From Galbula dea (taxonomy: Eukaryota; Chordata; Aves; Piciformes; Galbulidae): a DNA stretch of 64,000 nt. The translations under genes were made by a program, and so were the position numbers. The stretch spans positions 1,316,224-1,380,223 of the forward strand of contig VWZX01004903.1 of the NCBI GenBank assembly GCA_013399015.1, given 5' to 3'. This document shows positions 27,201-36,400 of the stretch, in pieces. The notes below the pieces were generated by a model. That model was given only the letters and a program-made list of their open reading frames with translations. It did not search any database and was not told the origin of the DNA. Position 1 is the first letter of the stretch, and each line of letters begins with the position of its first letter.

Positions 27201-29005
27201 AAAATTTTTTTTCCTCAAATGAAAGTATAACATTGAGTCTAAACTTACTCTAGTTTATTCTTCTATTTTAAGTGTAAAACAGATTCTGTGGGTTTTTAAG
27301 CAAGGGAAGAGGCACAAAGAGTAGCATTCTGCAGCCTATTACGGTGGTGTAACATATAGAAGTAATTTTTATTGCTTGGATCCCAGATCAGCTGTATTTT
27401 AGTCTAGAGGAGAATATGCATTTTCTTTTTCCTCTAACTTGAAAGATATTTTAAGGATCTGTCTATATAACCTCCCTTGTCTATTTCTTGTATAACAGTA
27501 TGAAAGAACTACTCAAGCAGTTTATGAAGTGGAAAATTCCATAGATACATTACTAGACTTACTGCATATGTACAGGGGCAAAGCCGGGGACAAAATTTCA
27601 GAGAAAGGAGGAAGCATTTTCACAAAGACCTGTTGTTTGTTGGCCATCCTTTCAAAGGATTCAAAAAGAGCTTTGGTAAGACTTAAATGTTTCAGGTTTA
27701 ATAATTTGATTTACTGTGCTTTTCTTGCATGTTTTGATGGTATTTATAATTCATTTTTTTCTCTTCCTCTCTACCATATCTTTAATCACTAATATTATTT
27801 ATGACTGAGTTCTGATTAAAAAAAAAAAATATATCAATTTCCAAGATTACGAAAACAGTCATTATTTTGTGCTTTGTATGTCCTGGTCACCCTTATATAA
27901 AGGTCGTAATCCTGAAGCCCTTGCACGGTTATGATACTGCAATCCCTACTTTCTGAAAGGTTTTGATGACTTTCTATCAATTACTTAGCAATTAGGTATG
28001 GTTTAGTTGCCACTTCATTAACTTTTATTCAACTTCTGAAAGCTTACTGCTGCTTCCCTGATAAAGGTAAGATCTTTATTGTCAGTAACCAGTGGCAATA
28101 TAGTTGTCCATAACTTCATGTTAACGTATCTGTGGTTACATAGACAAAGCCTGTTTCTGAAAGAAATTTCCTTTGTTCATGCTGAGTGCTAGAATCTCTA
28201 ACAAGGCTACTAGGATAGTCCCGGGTTCTGTGCTGTAAATTCACTAGCTGCTTATTCATCAGATACAAGGTATCCAGTCACCTCTGACAAAATGCTCTAT
28301 TTCATTGCTATGAAGATAGGTACAAACACTTCCTTGCACCTCTGTAGCAATCACTGACGGCATATGCCAATGATATGTGAAAACTGATTCTAATGAGAAT
28401 TTAGTAAAATCTGACTTGTAATAGCTTGAATTTTTGAGATCTCGAGTCACAGAGGAGTTGTTAAGTCTTTTGAAAGCTTTAGACCACTGACTTGTAGGTG
28501 TGCTGGCTTTAAAATGGATTCAGTGTATCAGTGGGTAAAATTTCAGCTTAAGTTAGAAACATTCAATTTTCACTGAATAAAACAAATTTTTTGATTAAGT
28601 TGCTTTTGAACTTGCAGTATTAAGTGTGTACTGTCTCCTCTTTTCTCAGGAAATCCGAAGCATACCTAGAGCTGTTACTTGCATTCAAAGCCTGTATAAA
28701 CTTACAGCTCGAAAACAGAAATTAGATACACAGAGGACACTTGTGAAGCAGAAAACAAACAATTTCTTAAGTGGAACTTCCTTTGTCCCAGTAACTCCTC
28801 TAAGAATAAAAACAGTTTCAAGGTAAGGGCTTAAAAATTAGTCTGCTTTTTTTTGCCATGGTGTTATGTCCTAATGACAAACTACTAATATTTTCACAGA
28901 ATTAAGCCAGACTGGGTTTTGAGGAAAGATAACATGCAAGAAGTTGTGGATCCTCTGCAAGCAATTGTAATGGTGATGGACACACTTGGTATTGCCTGCT
29001 ACTGA
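1156..29005 (+). CDS. ASPM: ASPM, abnormal spindle microtubule assembly protein (complete, 29 exons)
   Basis: Mitotic spindle-pole and centrosome protein that binds calmodulin and microtubule minus ends; human loss causes primary microcephaly. Exons: 1156-1461, 3150-3293, 3657-5007, 6334-6435, 7144-7290, 8125-8370, 8871-8938, 9476-9617, 9696-9826, 10432-10607, 10702-10847, 10928-11013, 11540-11752, 12622-12835, 12922-13067, 13167-13295, 14160-14354, 15086-19714, 21202-21351, 21642-21808, 21973-22132, 22625-22834, 23215-23364, 25161-25352, 25765-25957, 26454-26608, 27499-27675, 28650-28822, 28900-29005. All junctions have GT/AG and keep frame, giving 3467 codons plus TGA (human about 3477). 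The start ATG has G at -3 and +4 and opens MATGFFSGAEVW. Domains: ASH about residues 40-150, basic linker 151-765, CH region about 880-1240, IQ repeats about 1230-3210, conserved C-terminus to LGIACY. I see no frameshift or internal stop. Confidence 0.96.
1603..1650. repeat. GGGCT/GGGCC pentanucleotide repeat in ASPM intron 1
   Basis: About nine consecutive 5-bp units of the form GGGCT then GGGCC follow one another just after the exon 1 splice donor. The G-runs could form a G-quadruplex on the plus strand. It overlaps an open frame but lies outside the ASPM coding exon. Confidence 0.85.
3657..5007 (+). CDS. ASPM: ASPM exon 3: large basic Ser/Thr-rich linker
   Basis: This 1351-nt exon encodes residues 151-601 and ends AGCTG|GTAAGC in phase 1. 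It is rich in lysine, serine and threonine with many SP/TP pairs, for example RILSPDSFVNG and PILSPDQFVKD, which are candidate CDK sites. Basic clusters such as GRKRRSE and KRKRS look like nuclear localisation signals. Human ASPM has an equivalent large exon 3. The frame stays open past the donor to 5072, but the strong donor and the phase match with exon 4 mark the true end. Confidence 0.93.
5094..5155 (-). mobile_element. CR1 LINE 3'-end fragment
   Basis: The plus strand reads CATAGAATGTCCTGAGTTGG, then AAGGGACCCACAAGGATCAT, which is the reverse complement of a CR1 3' end. Only the terminal 60 bp or so remain. It lies in ASPM intron 3. Confidence 0.7.
6052..6107. repeat. AT-rich microsatellite
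   Basis: An imperfect TA/AAT dinucleotide and trinucleotide run in ASPM intron 3, upstream of exon 4. No other function is apparent. Confidence 0.75.
6334..8938 (+). CDS. ASPM: ASPM exons 4-7: region before the CH domains
   Basis: Exons 6334-6435, 7144-7290, 8125-8370 and 8871-8938 encode residues about 601-788. Recognisable segments are PIPGLAQSHLTFVKPLKT in exon 4, NMFYDERWKEKQQRGFTWWL in exon 5 and GLE at the end of exon 7. Exons 4-6 keep phase 1 and exon 7 returns to phase 0. The exon 5 acceptor follows an unusually long T-run (7120-7136). A CR1 fragment fills much of intron 6. Confidence 0.92.
8441..8797 (-). mobile_element. CR1 LINE fragment, antisense in ASPM intron 6
   Basis: The plus strand begins AATCACAGAATCACAGAATG, then GGTTGGAAGGGACCTCAAAA, the reverse complement of a CR1 3' end. 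It continues through sequence matching the C-terminal CR1 reverse-transcriptase ORF on the minus strand, with breaks. It starts about 70 bp after the exon 6 donor. Confidence 0.88.
9476..13295 (+). CDS. ASPM: ASPM exons 8-16: calponin-homology region and first IQ motif
   Basis: Nine exons encode residues about 788-1249. Exons 10-12 carry the first CH domain (DLQCGIRLV, then RTMELLTKNW, NVDVVLNVLKERGIHL and LLWKIVFAFQ), matching the actin/microtubule-binding CH fold of human ASPM. Exons 13-16 carry the second (LLMAWVNAV, FTVCFSDGRVLCHLIHHYHP, VITYLSFLCSRLLDLRQE). A serine-rich insert, SSSSSSESDTSLN, sits in exon 14. The end of exon 16 (AARLIQSAWRNYRLKRE) is the first IQ motif. Confidence 0.93.
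14160..14354 (+). CDS. ASPM: ASPM exon 17: IQ repeats
   Basis: A 195-nt exon in phase 0/0 encoding residues 1250-1314. It holds IQ-type units such as AARIIQKSAINFLSRRR and AAVFIQKHWRGYLARIK, which bind calmodulin or light chains. It ends TVIQ|, so the next exon starts in mid-motif. Confidence 0.92.
15086..19714 (+). CDS. ASPM: ASPM exon 18: giant IQ-repeat exon
   Basis: One uninterrupted exon of 4629 nt (1543 codons, residues 1315-2857) in phase 0/0. It is an array of IQ motifs of the form A..IQ..YR...R, with repeat spacing alternating around 23-27 residues and many paired units of the type AAVxLQAAYRGxKVRK followed by AAxxIQxxYRxY. Each motif can bind calmodulin or a myosin-type light chain and the array is expected to be a long helix. 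Human exon 18 is the direct counterpart, and a human splice form that skips it is known. Skipping here would also keep frame. Confidence 0.95.
20706..20737. repeat. Perfect 16-bp tandem duplication
   Basis: Two exact adjacent copies of GAAACGCTTTAAGTGA lie in ASPM intron 18. The 1.5-kb intron otherwise holds nothing I recognise. Confidence 0.9.
21202..21351 (+). CDS. ASPM: ASPM exon 19: additional 50-residue IQ exon
   Basis: A 150-nt exon in phase 0/0 with good splice sites, encoding AFFRGFIQKQKYLQ, AAVLIQQHYRAHRM and AAIRIQ. Aligned by memory to human ASPM, the end of the giant exon (STIRIQ) is followed in human directly by the equivalent of exon 20, so this unit of about two IQ repeats appears to be extra. 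It explains why I count 29 coding exons here against 28 in human. Confidence 0.85.
21642..25957 (+). CDS. ASPM: ASPM exons 20-25: distal IQ repeats
   Basis: Exons 21642-21808, 21973-22132, 22625-22834, 23215-23364, 25161-25352 and 25765-25957 encode residues 2908-3264. They carry degenerate IQ motifs (AAQLIQAWFRG, VLTIQRRWRA, AACLIQKAYRG, AVIKLQAFIRGYLVRKK) and then a unit ALWRGYSWRK that closes the array. The exon 22 donor is weak (AAG|GTTCGT); I chose it over later GT sites because it keeps phase and matches the human RKR|F boundary. Intron 23 contains a CR1 fragment. Confidence 0.92.
24160..24925 (+). mobile_element. CR1 LINE 3' fragment, sense in ASPM intron 23
   Basis: Broken frames encode CR1 ORF2 C-terminal features (GLGVLVNTRLYMSQQCALAA, KANHILGCI, QGRFRLDIGKHFF, VVKHWNRLPSEVVDAP), followed by a CR1 3' end of the form GTTGGACTAGATGATCATTG. 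Several stops and shifts show it is dead. The 5' limit is approximate. Confidence 0.88.
26454..29005 (+). CDS. ASPM: ASPM exons 26-29: conserved C-terminus and stop
   Basis: Exons 26454-26608, 27499-27675, 28650-28822 and 28900-29005 encode residues about 3265-3467. The sequence RLSPLCCENMAES, FVLIRSCNRSVPCM, GGSIFTKTCCLLAIL and KPDWVLRKDNMQE closely follows the human armadillo-like C-terminus, the most conserved part of the protein. Translation ends MVMDTLGIACY then TGA at 29003-29005. Confidence 0.95.
26618..26661 (+). repeat. T-rich (T)nC low-complexity tract
   Basis: A nearly pure pyrimidine run with periodic C residues follows the exon 26 donor by only 10 bp. It ends in CAG and could look like an acceptor, but no coding phase continues from it. 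Confidence 0.8.
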
Positions 29006-29082
29006 CATGTAAATAATGTATATGAGAATGTATTTGTACAGCATATGTGTAGTAGACAGCTAAAAGACTTTGAAAGAAAGCA

Positions 29083-29209
29083 AATAAATGTCAAGCTATA
29101 CTCAAAATGTTTTTTCAGATTGCAGTTAACATTTCTGTAACTTTTTTGTATTGTATACAGCTTCTGAAATCCTATTTTGTACTAATACCAAAAGCAACTG
29201 TACAATAAA
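29083..29209 (+). terminator. ASPM: ASPM polyadenylation signals
   Basis: Canonical AATAAA hexamers lie at 29083-29088 and 29204-29209, that is 78 and 199 bp after the stop codon. Either would give a short 3' untranslated region. Confidence 0.75.
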
Positions 29210-29219
29210 ATTTTAAGCC

Positions 29220-30290
29220 CTGGAAATTTGTCTTACAAATTAACACGGTATTCCTCACTCTGAATAAGTATTGTATAATTCTGTTAAATGCAGTTATTTA
29301 TGAGGCATTTATTATGGCTTGTCTGATCTGGAGAGGTATAGGTAGGAAGGGAAGCATAGTTTGGAATTCGAAACTGGCTGCTGTTTTTGGGGACCTTGAG
29401 TTTACTTTCTAGAAAGATTTTAAAGGATTGTGTGACTGCTGGAAAAATACTTTTTATAATTCCTATTTTCTTTAAACACCAAGATTGTGATGGAACAACA
29501 GGATGTTATAAAGGTGAATTTAGAAATCCTGACCTTATGTTTAAGGGAGATGATTTGTGAGTGCTTTCCTAGCAAGTGAGCAGTACATACAAGTATGCAT
29601 CTCTTCTGGCTGAAAAGATGGTGTTCATCACAGCATCTCCCTTAAACTCTGTTCTCTTTGGAATTGCGTTTTCTTACAGCAAAGCTTGGAAAATGAAAAT
29701 TGTAAAATTATACCCTCCCACCCCCAAATGTAAAGATTATGCCTCCAAAGTGTAGAAATGATGTTAAGTAGCTGTTAGTTAAGCCATAATGCATTGTAAA
29801 TGAGATTCTGGGGTTTTTGTGTTGATTAAAAAAAGACTCAAGAGGGGCTAGCTGTATACAACAAAACCCAACAGATAGATAATAGGACCGGTTATGCTCT
29901 TAATGGAAGAGCCTCCAGAATGAGGAACACATTGACTGCAACCAGCTGGTTATACAGGGTTAGGCTGCAGGAGGGGGGAATTTTCTAGTTCCTCTTATTT
30001 CAGCCAAGGTAAATAATCTGATAACAGAATGCCCTTTAAACGTGGACCTAGGGAGGTTCTGAGGGGAGCAGTGTTCAATTAGTTTAAATTGTTCCATAAG
30101 CTTGTTCCCTGGTTTCACTGTAAAGTGGTGGATTCCATCCTCTTTACTCATGTAAAGTATGCCAAATGGAAGTAGAATTCTTCAAGTCTAGTGTCAGTGT
30201 ATATGGAGAACTGAAAGAAGTTGAGTGTTTTCTGTGAAATAACTTGCTACAAAATACCATGGACACTAAGTCATTTGTGAATACCTTTGA
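29220..30290. other. Intergenic region between ASPM and F13B
   Basis: About 1.1 kb of AT-rich sequence with only short random frames on both strands. I see no repeat, RNA gene or coding exon. Confidence 0.7.
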
Positions 30291-30297
30291 AAATCTG

Positions 30298-30310
30298 GTT
30301 AATTATTTAC
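30298..30310 (+). promoter_or_regulatory. F13B: HNF1-like site overlapping FOXA site, F13B promoter
   Basis: GTTAATTATTTAC differs by one base from the HNF1 palindrome GTTAATNATTAAC. Its second half, TATTTAC at 30304-30310, fits the FOXA (HNF3) consensus. It lies 57-69 bp upstream of the F13B ATG. F13B is a liver-secreted protein, so a hepatocyte promoter element is expected here; binding itself is inferred. Confidence 0.6.
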
Positions 30311-30366
30311 AAAAGTAATGCTTGGGGAGTTTTCACAGATGGTGGAAACTGTTGATGGACACAGTA

Positions 30367-30433
30367 ATGAAGATGAGACTTAAAAGCTGTTTTTTCTTCC
30401 TAGTTATATATTTGGGCAAAACCTTTGCAGAAG
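30367..30433 (+). CDS. F13B: F13B exon 1: signal peptide
   Basis: Encodes MKMRLKSCFFFLVIYLGKTF, a short basic start followed by a hydrophobic core, then ends GAA G|GTAAAT in phase 1. A second in-frame ATG two codons later is also possible as the start. Confidence 0.88.
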
Positions 30434-33400
30434 GTAAATACATTGAATTTTATTGATAATAAATGTACATTGAATCTAGAACATGCTGTCTAGGTAACGT
30501 AAGTGCAATGTCTTTCATATCTTTCCCAAGAGTAAACACTGCTTTTAAAATTGAATTCTGTTGTGAGATGGCTGATGGTCATGGTCTAACTGTCACTGTA
30601 GCTCAGTGCTGCAGATTGATACCTGAGCTTCAAAGTTGTAATATTGAAAGGTTCAGACTTTTTAAAAAAAACCTTTTTCTGAATAAATGTATTTGGTTTT
30701 TTTAGTCACTTATTCAAAGTTTTTTAATGCTATTTTGTACTATTAAAACACTTTATATATTGAAGTATCTTGGTGTTCAAAGTGTTTTGGCTTTATACAA
30801 AGCAAAAGAGTGGAAGTTAAATGGAACCTGCAAAAGCCAGTCTGGAGTGGTTCCACGTTTCCTATCCCTATATTCAGCATTGCTTTAGAATTCCTAGGTT
30901 TATTTAGTTTATATACCACTTGAACTGCAAGTTGACACTACTGTGGAGGGTATGTATGTGAGGGTACACCTCCCTTAATTAAAAAGCTGTCCATTTTTTT
31001 ACATTTTATATTGAATCTCCTAATGTATACTGAACTTCAGCATATTTGCTGCAACTACCTCTCTTTGCTGGAATTTTGTCCTCATGCAAAACAGTTGAAA
31101 TTGCACTGAAACCCTGTGGAAAGTCAAACAAAAGGTATGTAGGTAGCAACCCTTTCTGTCTTAATTAAAAATCATAATTACTGTCAGGTTTTGAGTTGGT
31201 TTGTTGTGGGGTTTTTTTATTATTATTTAGATGTGATACAGTGGCTGTGTGAAGCAGAAAATTACTAAAAAAAGTTATCTTGGCAATTTCTATTCAGTAA
31301 AAATACTAAATTCGCAGAAGGTTCTAGTAAATGGAGTAAATTCTAGCAACATTGAATGAAGGGGCAATAGTTTGTTATTTTGCTTCTAATACGTGTGGGG
31401 TGAATGCAGCTGTACTAACTTGTGGGGAAACTTTGCCCAGTTATAATGAGATTCATAAGTGATGATTCAGTTTTTAAAACTTGGTTCTTCAGGTTAGATT
31501 GCCTTGTAATATCATGGAGAGAATTTTTGAGACCCAAAGGAAAGTTATAGAAGAAATAAACACATAAATATTGGGGGGTTTGTTTTGGTTGGCTTGTTTT
31601 GGTTTTAAAAAAGTCTAGAGCACAAATCCTTTTAAAGATTTTCTCCTATTATTATTTTTTAATTTTGCCTTTAACCCCCATTTCCTCTTTCATTTCTATT
31701 GACACTCTTCTTAAAATCCCTTTCTTCAGCAAGCTGAGCTCCTATATTGCCTCCTGGCAGTTTGCCATGCTGTTCTGATAACATTTACTGTGTTGAGGTG
31801 CTGTGGCATAGCTCATCTGGACACTGGATTTTTAGAGCAGGTGTCAGCATGTTTATGCATCAAAGGGTGCCCTGCTTACCTCTTCTGAGTTAAAGAGAGC
31901 CAAATATATGTCCTGCAACAGTTTTGCCCAGTTCACAGCAGGATTTCATTCTACAGCTGGTACTGGTATCCTAAAGAACAAAAGCTGATATAATTATACT
32001 GTATCTTCATTTCAGTGAGTCTTAAGCATTCAGAATTTCATTCACCTTGTTTGAAAGCCTGAATTCATCCAACTGATATTAAATCAATGCAAAAAGGTCC
32101 ATATCTGGGCTGAGTTTTCTAGGAAATACATTTATCTTTTTGCAGATAAACCTTGTGACTTGCCACATGTAGAAAATGGACAGATCGCCCAGTACTATTA
32201 TAACTTCAAAAGTTACTATTTCCCTATGCGTAAGGCAAAAAAGCTTTCCTACTCCTGTGTGGTTGGTTATACAACTGAAGCTGGTACTCAAGATGGAAGA
32301 ATAACTTGCACAGCAAAAGGATGGTCTCCTGTGCCACAATGCTACAGTGAGTTAGCTTTATTAATCTCATCATTGCTTCTAGCAGGAAGCTTTTCTAGCT
32401 GGATTTCCTGGAATGAGCAGGAGCTGCATAGTGGGAGGGAGAATGTGTAAGTTAGGAGAATAGGGTGAAATCAATCCTTTATGTATAAAAATTACATGTG
32501 TTTACATGTAGAATATTTTTATAATATGTATTTTGAGGGCTCTCTTTAAGAAAGTTCCCAATAGTTTCCCCTCTAGATGCATATCCTCTACAGCCTCCCT
32601 GGCTCTGGCTTCCTTGGTTGTCATGCACCATGTTATTACCATTGGTTTGATCTATTGTTCAGTCATTGTGAGTTTCTTCAGCTGGTCAGGAAAAAAACAA
32701 GATTAGATCTGGATAGTTTACAACCCACTTCTTTTGCTTAACAGAGAACAGGTATACTCTATTAATCCTTTCTAACCAAGCTGTCTTCTTTCGCTTAGAA
32801 AAGTGTAACAAGCCTCTTTTGGAAAATGGCTTTTTTTATGGTGTAGAAATGTCCTTCAAAATCCATGAGAAACTGCAATACAAATGTAATCCAGGCTACC
32901 ACACTCCAAGTGGTGCTAGTGAAGATACAGTGCAATGTCAGCCTGAAGGATGGTCCTCCCAGCCAAGCTGTACTACAAAAGTTGGTAGGATTATGCATTT
33001 CTCTCCTTTATAAACTCTCCTATATGTATATAATTCTACTATCCTTGCTGTACCTGTAGGGCCAAACCAAAGCAGGCTCTCAGCTGTACTTCATGGGATG
33101 AAGTTGTGAGATTTCACGTTGCTAGTTTTGTGAATTTGTATAGATAAAATTAGATGTAGAAGGAATCAGAACAGATGAAATCACGTTGTTTCAAGTAAAT
33201 TCATTGCCATCCAAACTTTCTTCCCAACTGATGACTGGAAAACTAAATAAAGAATTTGAAATGAAAAGAGCAAATAATATTATGCATATGCTTTATTTAT
33301 TTAAGAGTCATGTCAAGTACCAAAGCTCCATCACGGCAGCTACTTCACAGCCCGGCAAGAGCTTCGACTGAATGAAACACTGCTATATAAATGTGATGAA

Positions 33401-36400
33401 GGGTATCGCACTGCAGGAGGAAACACTACAGAAGAATCAGTGTGTTTAGCACATGGGTGGTCCCTTACTCCAAACTGCACTAGTATGTAATGGGCTGGAA
33501 AATAATTCTGTTTGAAATCTGATTTATTCTGCAAATGAACAAAAATGTCCCAAATGGCTTTTTTGTAAGCTATTCTGGGGGGAGAAAGGGGGAAAGCTTT
33601 CCTCAGCTGGTTTTCACTGCTGCGTGTTTTCTTCCTAGAAATAACTTGCTCCTCTTTGAGTGCAATAGCTCATGGAGGCTTCCATCCTGTGAAGAAAATA
33701 TATGAAGAGGGAGATGTAGTTCACTTTTTCTGTGAGAAGAATTATTCTGTCAGTGAATTTGACCTAATTCAATGTTACTATTTTGGATGGCATCCAGAGC
33801 CTCCAGTGTGTGAAGGTACCTTATTTTTATTGGTTTATTATGTCAAATTCCTGGCAAAACACTAGCATCTTCTTTCATGAAAGGCTGTATGAATACAAAA
33901 TAAAAATATGGGGTTTGTACCAGTTCATGGTCTGTGGAGAAATCAAGCTGAAGGGCAAGGAGGGAAGCAATAATAATTAGAATTAGTTTTCAGTGGAATC
34001 TAATAGTAGAACAGATAGCATCTCTTGATGTTGTTTCTCTCTGTTGTATCATGAAGAAACAGGAATCATCAATTACAAGGAAGTTATTCAGCCCCTGGGG
34101 TTCAAGTTAAACCATGTTCAGATTACATGAAGGTTTAATCAAGCATGTTTAATCCTGCCTTATGAGGTGGGAACATGCCTATTCAGAGGCATTAAAAATA
34201 ATATTTATAACAGGTTCCTCCTGAGCTTGGGGTCTGTGGTACTTTTTAGATTTTCACAGTCTCTCCAAACTATACTTGTTTTCAACAGAATTAACTGGAA
34301 AGGTCATCCAGAGGGCAGAAACACACCTTCAGCAATTACTGTCACTTCCCCAATCATGGAGGGATAATGTTGACTTTCAGAAAAGAAACTTTCAAAAGAA
34401 TGAAAGGTCTAGTGGACTAGATGAGATGGGCTATACAGCGGAAAACAGTACAAATAAATATTTAGGCTAGCTGAGAACTTATAATATTGTTCAACATACC
34501 TTAATAGTTGTGGGTTATTGCCTTATCTGGATATTGTTCCCTTTATATGGATTGCTTCTGAGCTTTAGGAGATCTCAGTGCCTCTTGGTAATAAGTTCTC
34601 TGCTTAATGCAGAAGGGGTGCCAGGCGTTAATGATGAAGGATGGAACGATCAGTCATCTTTACTAGTTTCAGCTAAATCTATGGTGTTCTTTTCCAATAT
34701 GTTTTTACAGGAATTTTTCCTGTGAAGTATGTTTTCTAAAAAAAAAAAAATAAATCACAGTGTGTGAGGTGCTTGAGATTGAAAAAAAATATTTAGTCTT
34801 TAAAAAAATGTAGCTGGTAAGGACAGTTTTCAGTAAAATTAGTGTTTTGTAATTCCTTTATAGCTAATCTTGTAGAAGATTTTGTAATTTAGTACAAAGA
34901 TTAAATTAAACTTCCTATCTTAGAAGATATAGTGGAGTTTAAAATGCACTAGAATCTCTCCATTAAATGGCATGCATTAGGACCCCAGCCCTGTATTTAT
35001 CCTGGTGGCACAGCAGGACTTTTTATTGAGTTGAGTGCAGAGAAGGTGGAGTGTTCAAGTCCTAAATATAGTTTTGAGGATACAGTAACAGCAAACTTAA
35101 CTTGGGGATAGGAGATGGGCTATGATTATTGCTACTTCTGTAGCATTAGCATTGGAATTAATACATGAACTACATTAAATATAATGGGAAGGCATGGTAA
35201 ATCTCTATTTCCTGAAGTCCTTTAAAGAGAATTTTATTAAGTATTTATGGTGAAATTACATATTTGTTTATAGCAGTACACTAACATACCTCTATTTTAT
35301 ATTTGTTGAATGAAAAAATCACTTTTTTGGTTCTGCTCTCCTATTTTGTTAGGAACGTGGGAGTAAGCAATTACTCTGGATTAACCGAAAATGTCTTTTG
35401 AGTGACAGGCTTGCATGCTGTATAGTAAAATTAATTGTGTTTGTGGGTTTATTATTGAGAAACCAATATGCATTATTTTTATCTTCAGATGTAAAAAATA
35501 AATGTCCTCCACCACCGCTTCCTCCTCATGCCCATATCATCACAGTTAGAACAACATATCATAATGGAGACAAAGTTCATATACAGTGTCGAAGTACCTT
35601 TGAAATAAGAGGATCTGAGGAAATCCAGTGTGAAAAAGGAAAATGGACATCACCCCCTGTTTGTATTGGTTAGTACTTTTGTGAAGGCTGACTACTGAAC
35701 AGAAATGATTCTACAAACAATGCCTTAACTTTCCAGAGAGCCCCAGTTTCCATACCTGTTTGTGCCCTCCACTGGTAAAATGCTTGAGAGGTAAAGTGCT
35801 GAATAATTTGCAGGCAACTCATTGTTCACAGATTAAAGAGAAAGCACGAGCTAGGTGAGTTCAACTGGTATCTGTGGTGTGTAGTTCTCCTCTGGAATAT
35901 TGGTTTTATTACATATTACAATGCAGCAGTGTCTGTTTGTTTTGGTATTTGAAAATTATTTCTTTCTTAGAAAACTGGTTGTAAGTTTCTGCTATGGTTG
36001 TAGGAACTGTGGATAAACAGGAATCTGAGGCACCACCATCACTCGAGGCAGATGCAGCAGTAAGGCCAAGCAGAAGATATCACAATGAAGATATGAGTAG
36101 GTGAACGTTGCTTTTCTATTTAAAAGGGACTTCAATATTCTCCATTACTATTACATGTGTTTTATGACTACTTTTAATTGTCTTTTGCTATAGTACAGTT
36201 CCTTACCCTTGAAAACCTTTGCACATGCTCTAGGTATCAACGTAGCAGTCCAAATGAATGAAAGGATATTGTTGCTTGTTTCCAGTGATCATAAACTACA
36301 CCTATAAGCCTGTTCTGTATTTGATATTATATTTCATATATTAGCATTTACCTTCAGTTAATTTGTACCCTTTCTGTTAATGTTGTCTGAACATGTGAAT

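Noticed and set aside
33306..33371. 61-codon frame over F13B CCP3 in another phase
   Set aside because: It lacks cysteines in the CCP pattern; the correct phase in the same place gives a full CCP.
35971..36003. Earlier acceptor TTTCTTAG for the decayed F13B CCP6 exon
   Set aside because: It has a better pyrimidine tract, but the frame it opens hits TAA within a few codons, so it cannot join CCP5 to CCP7.
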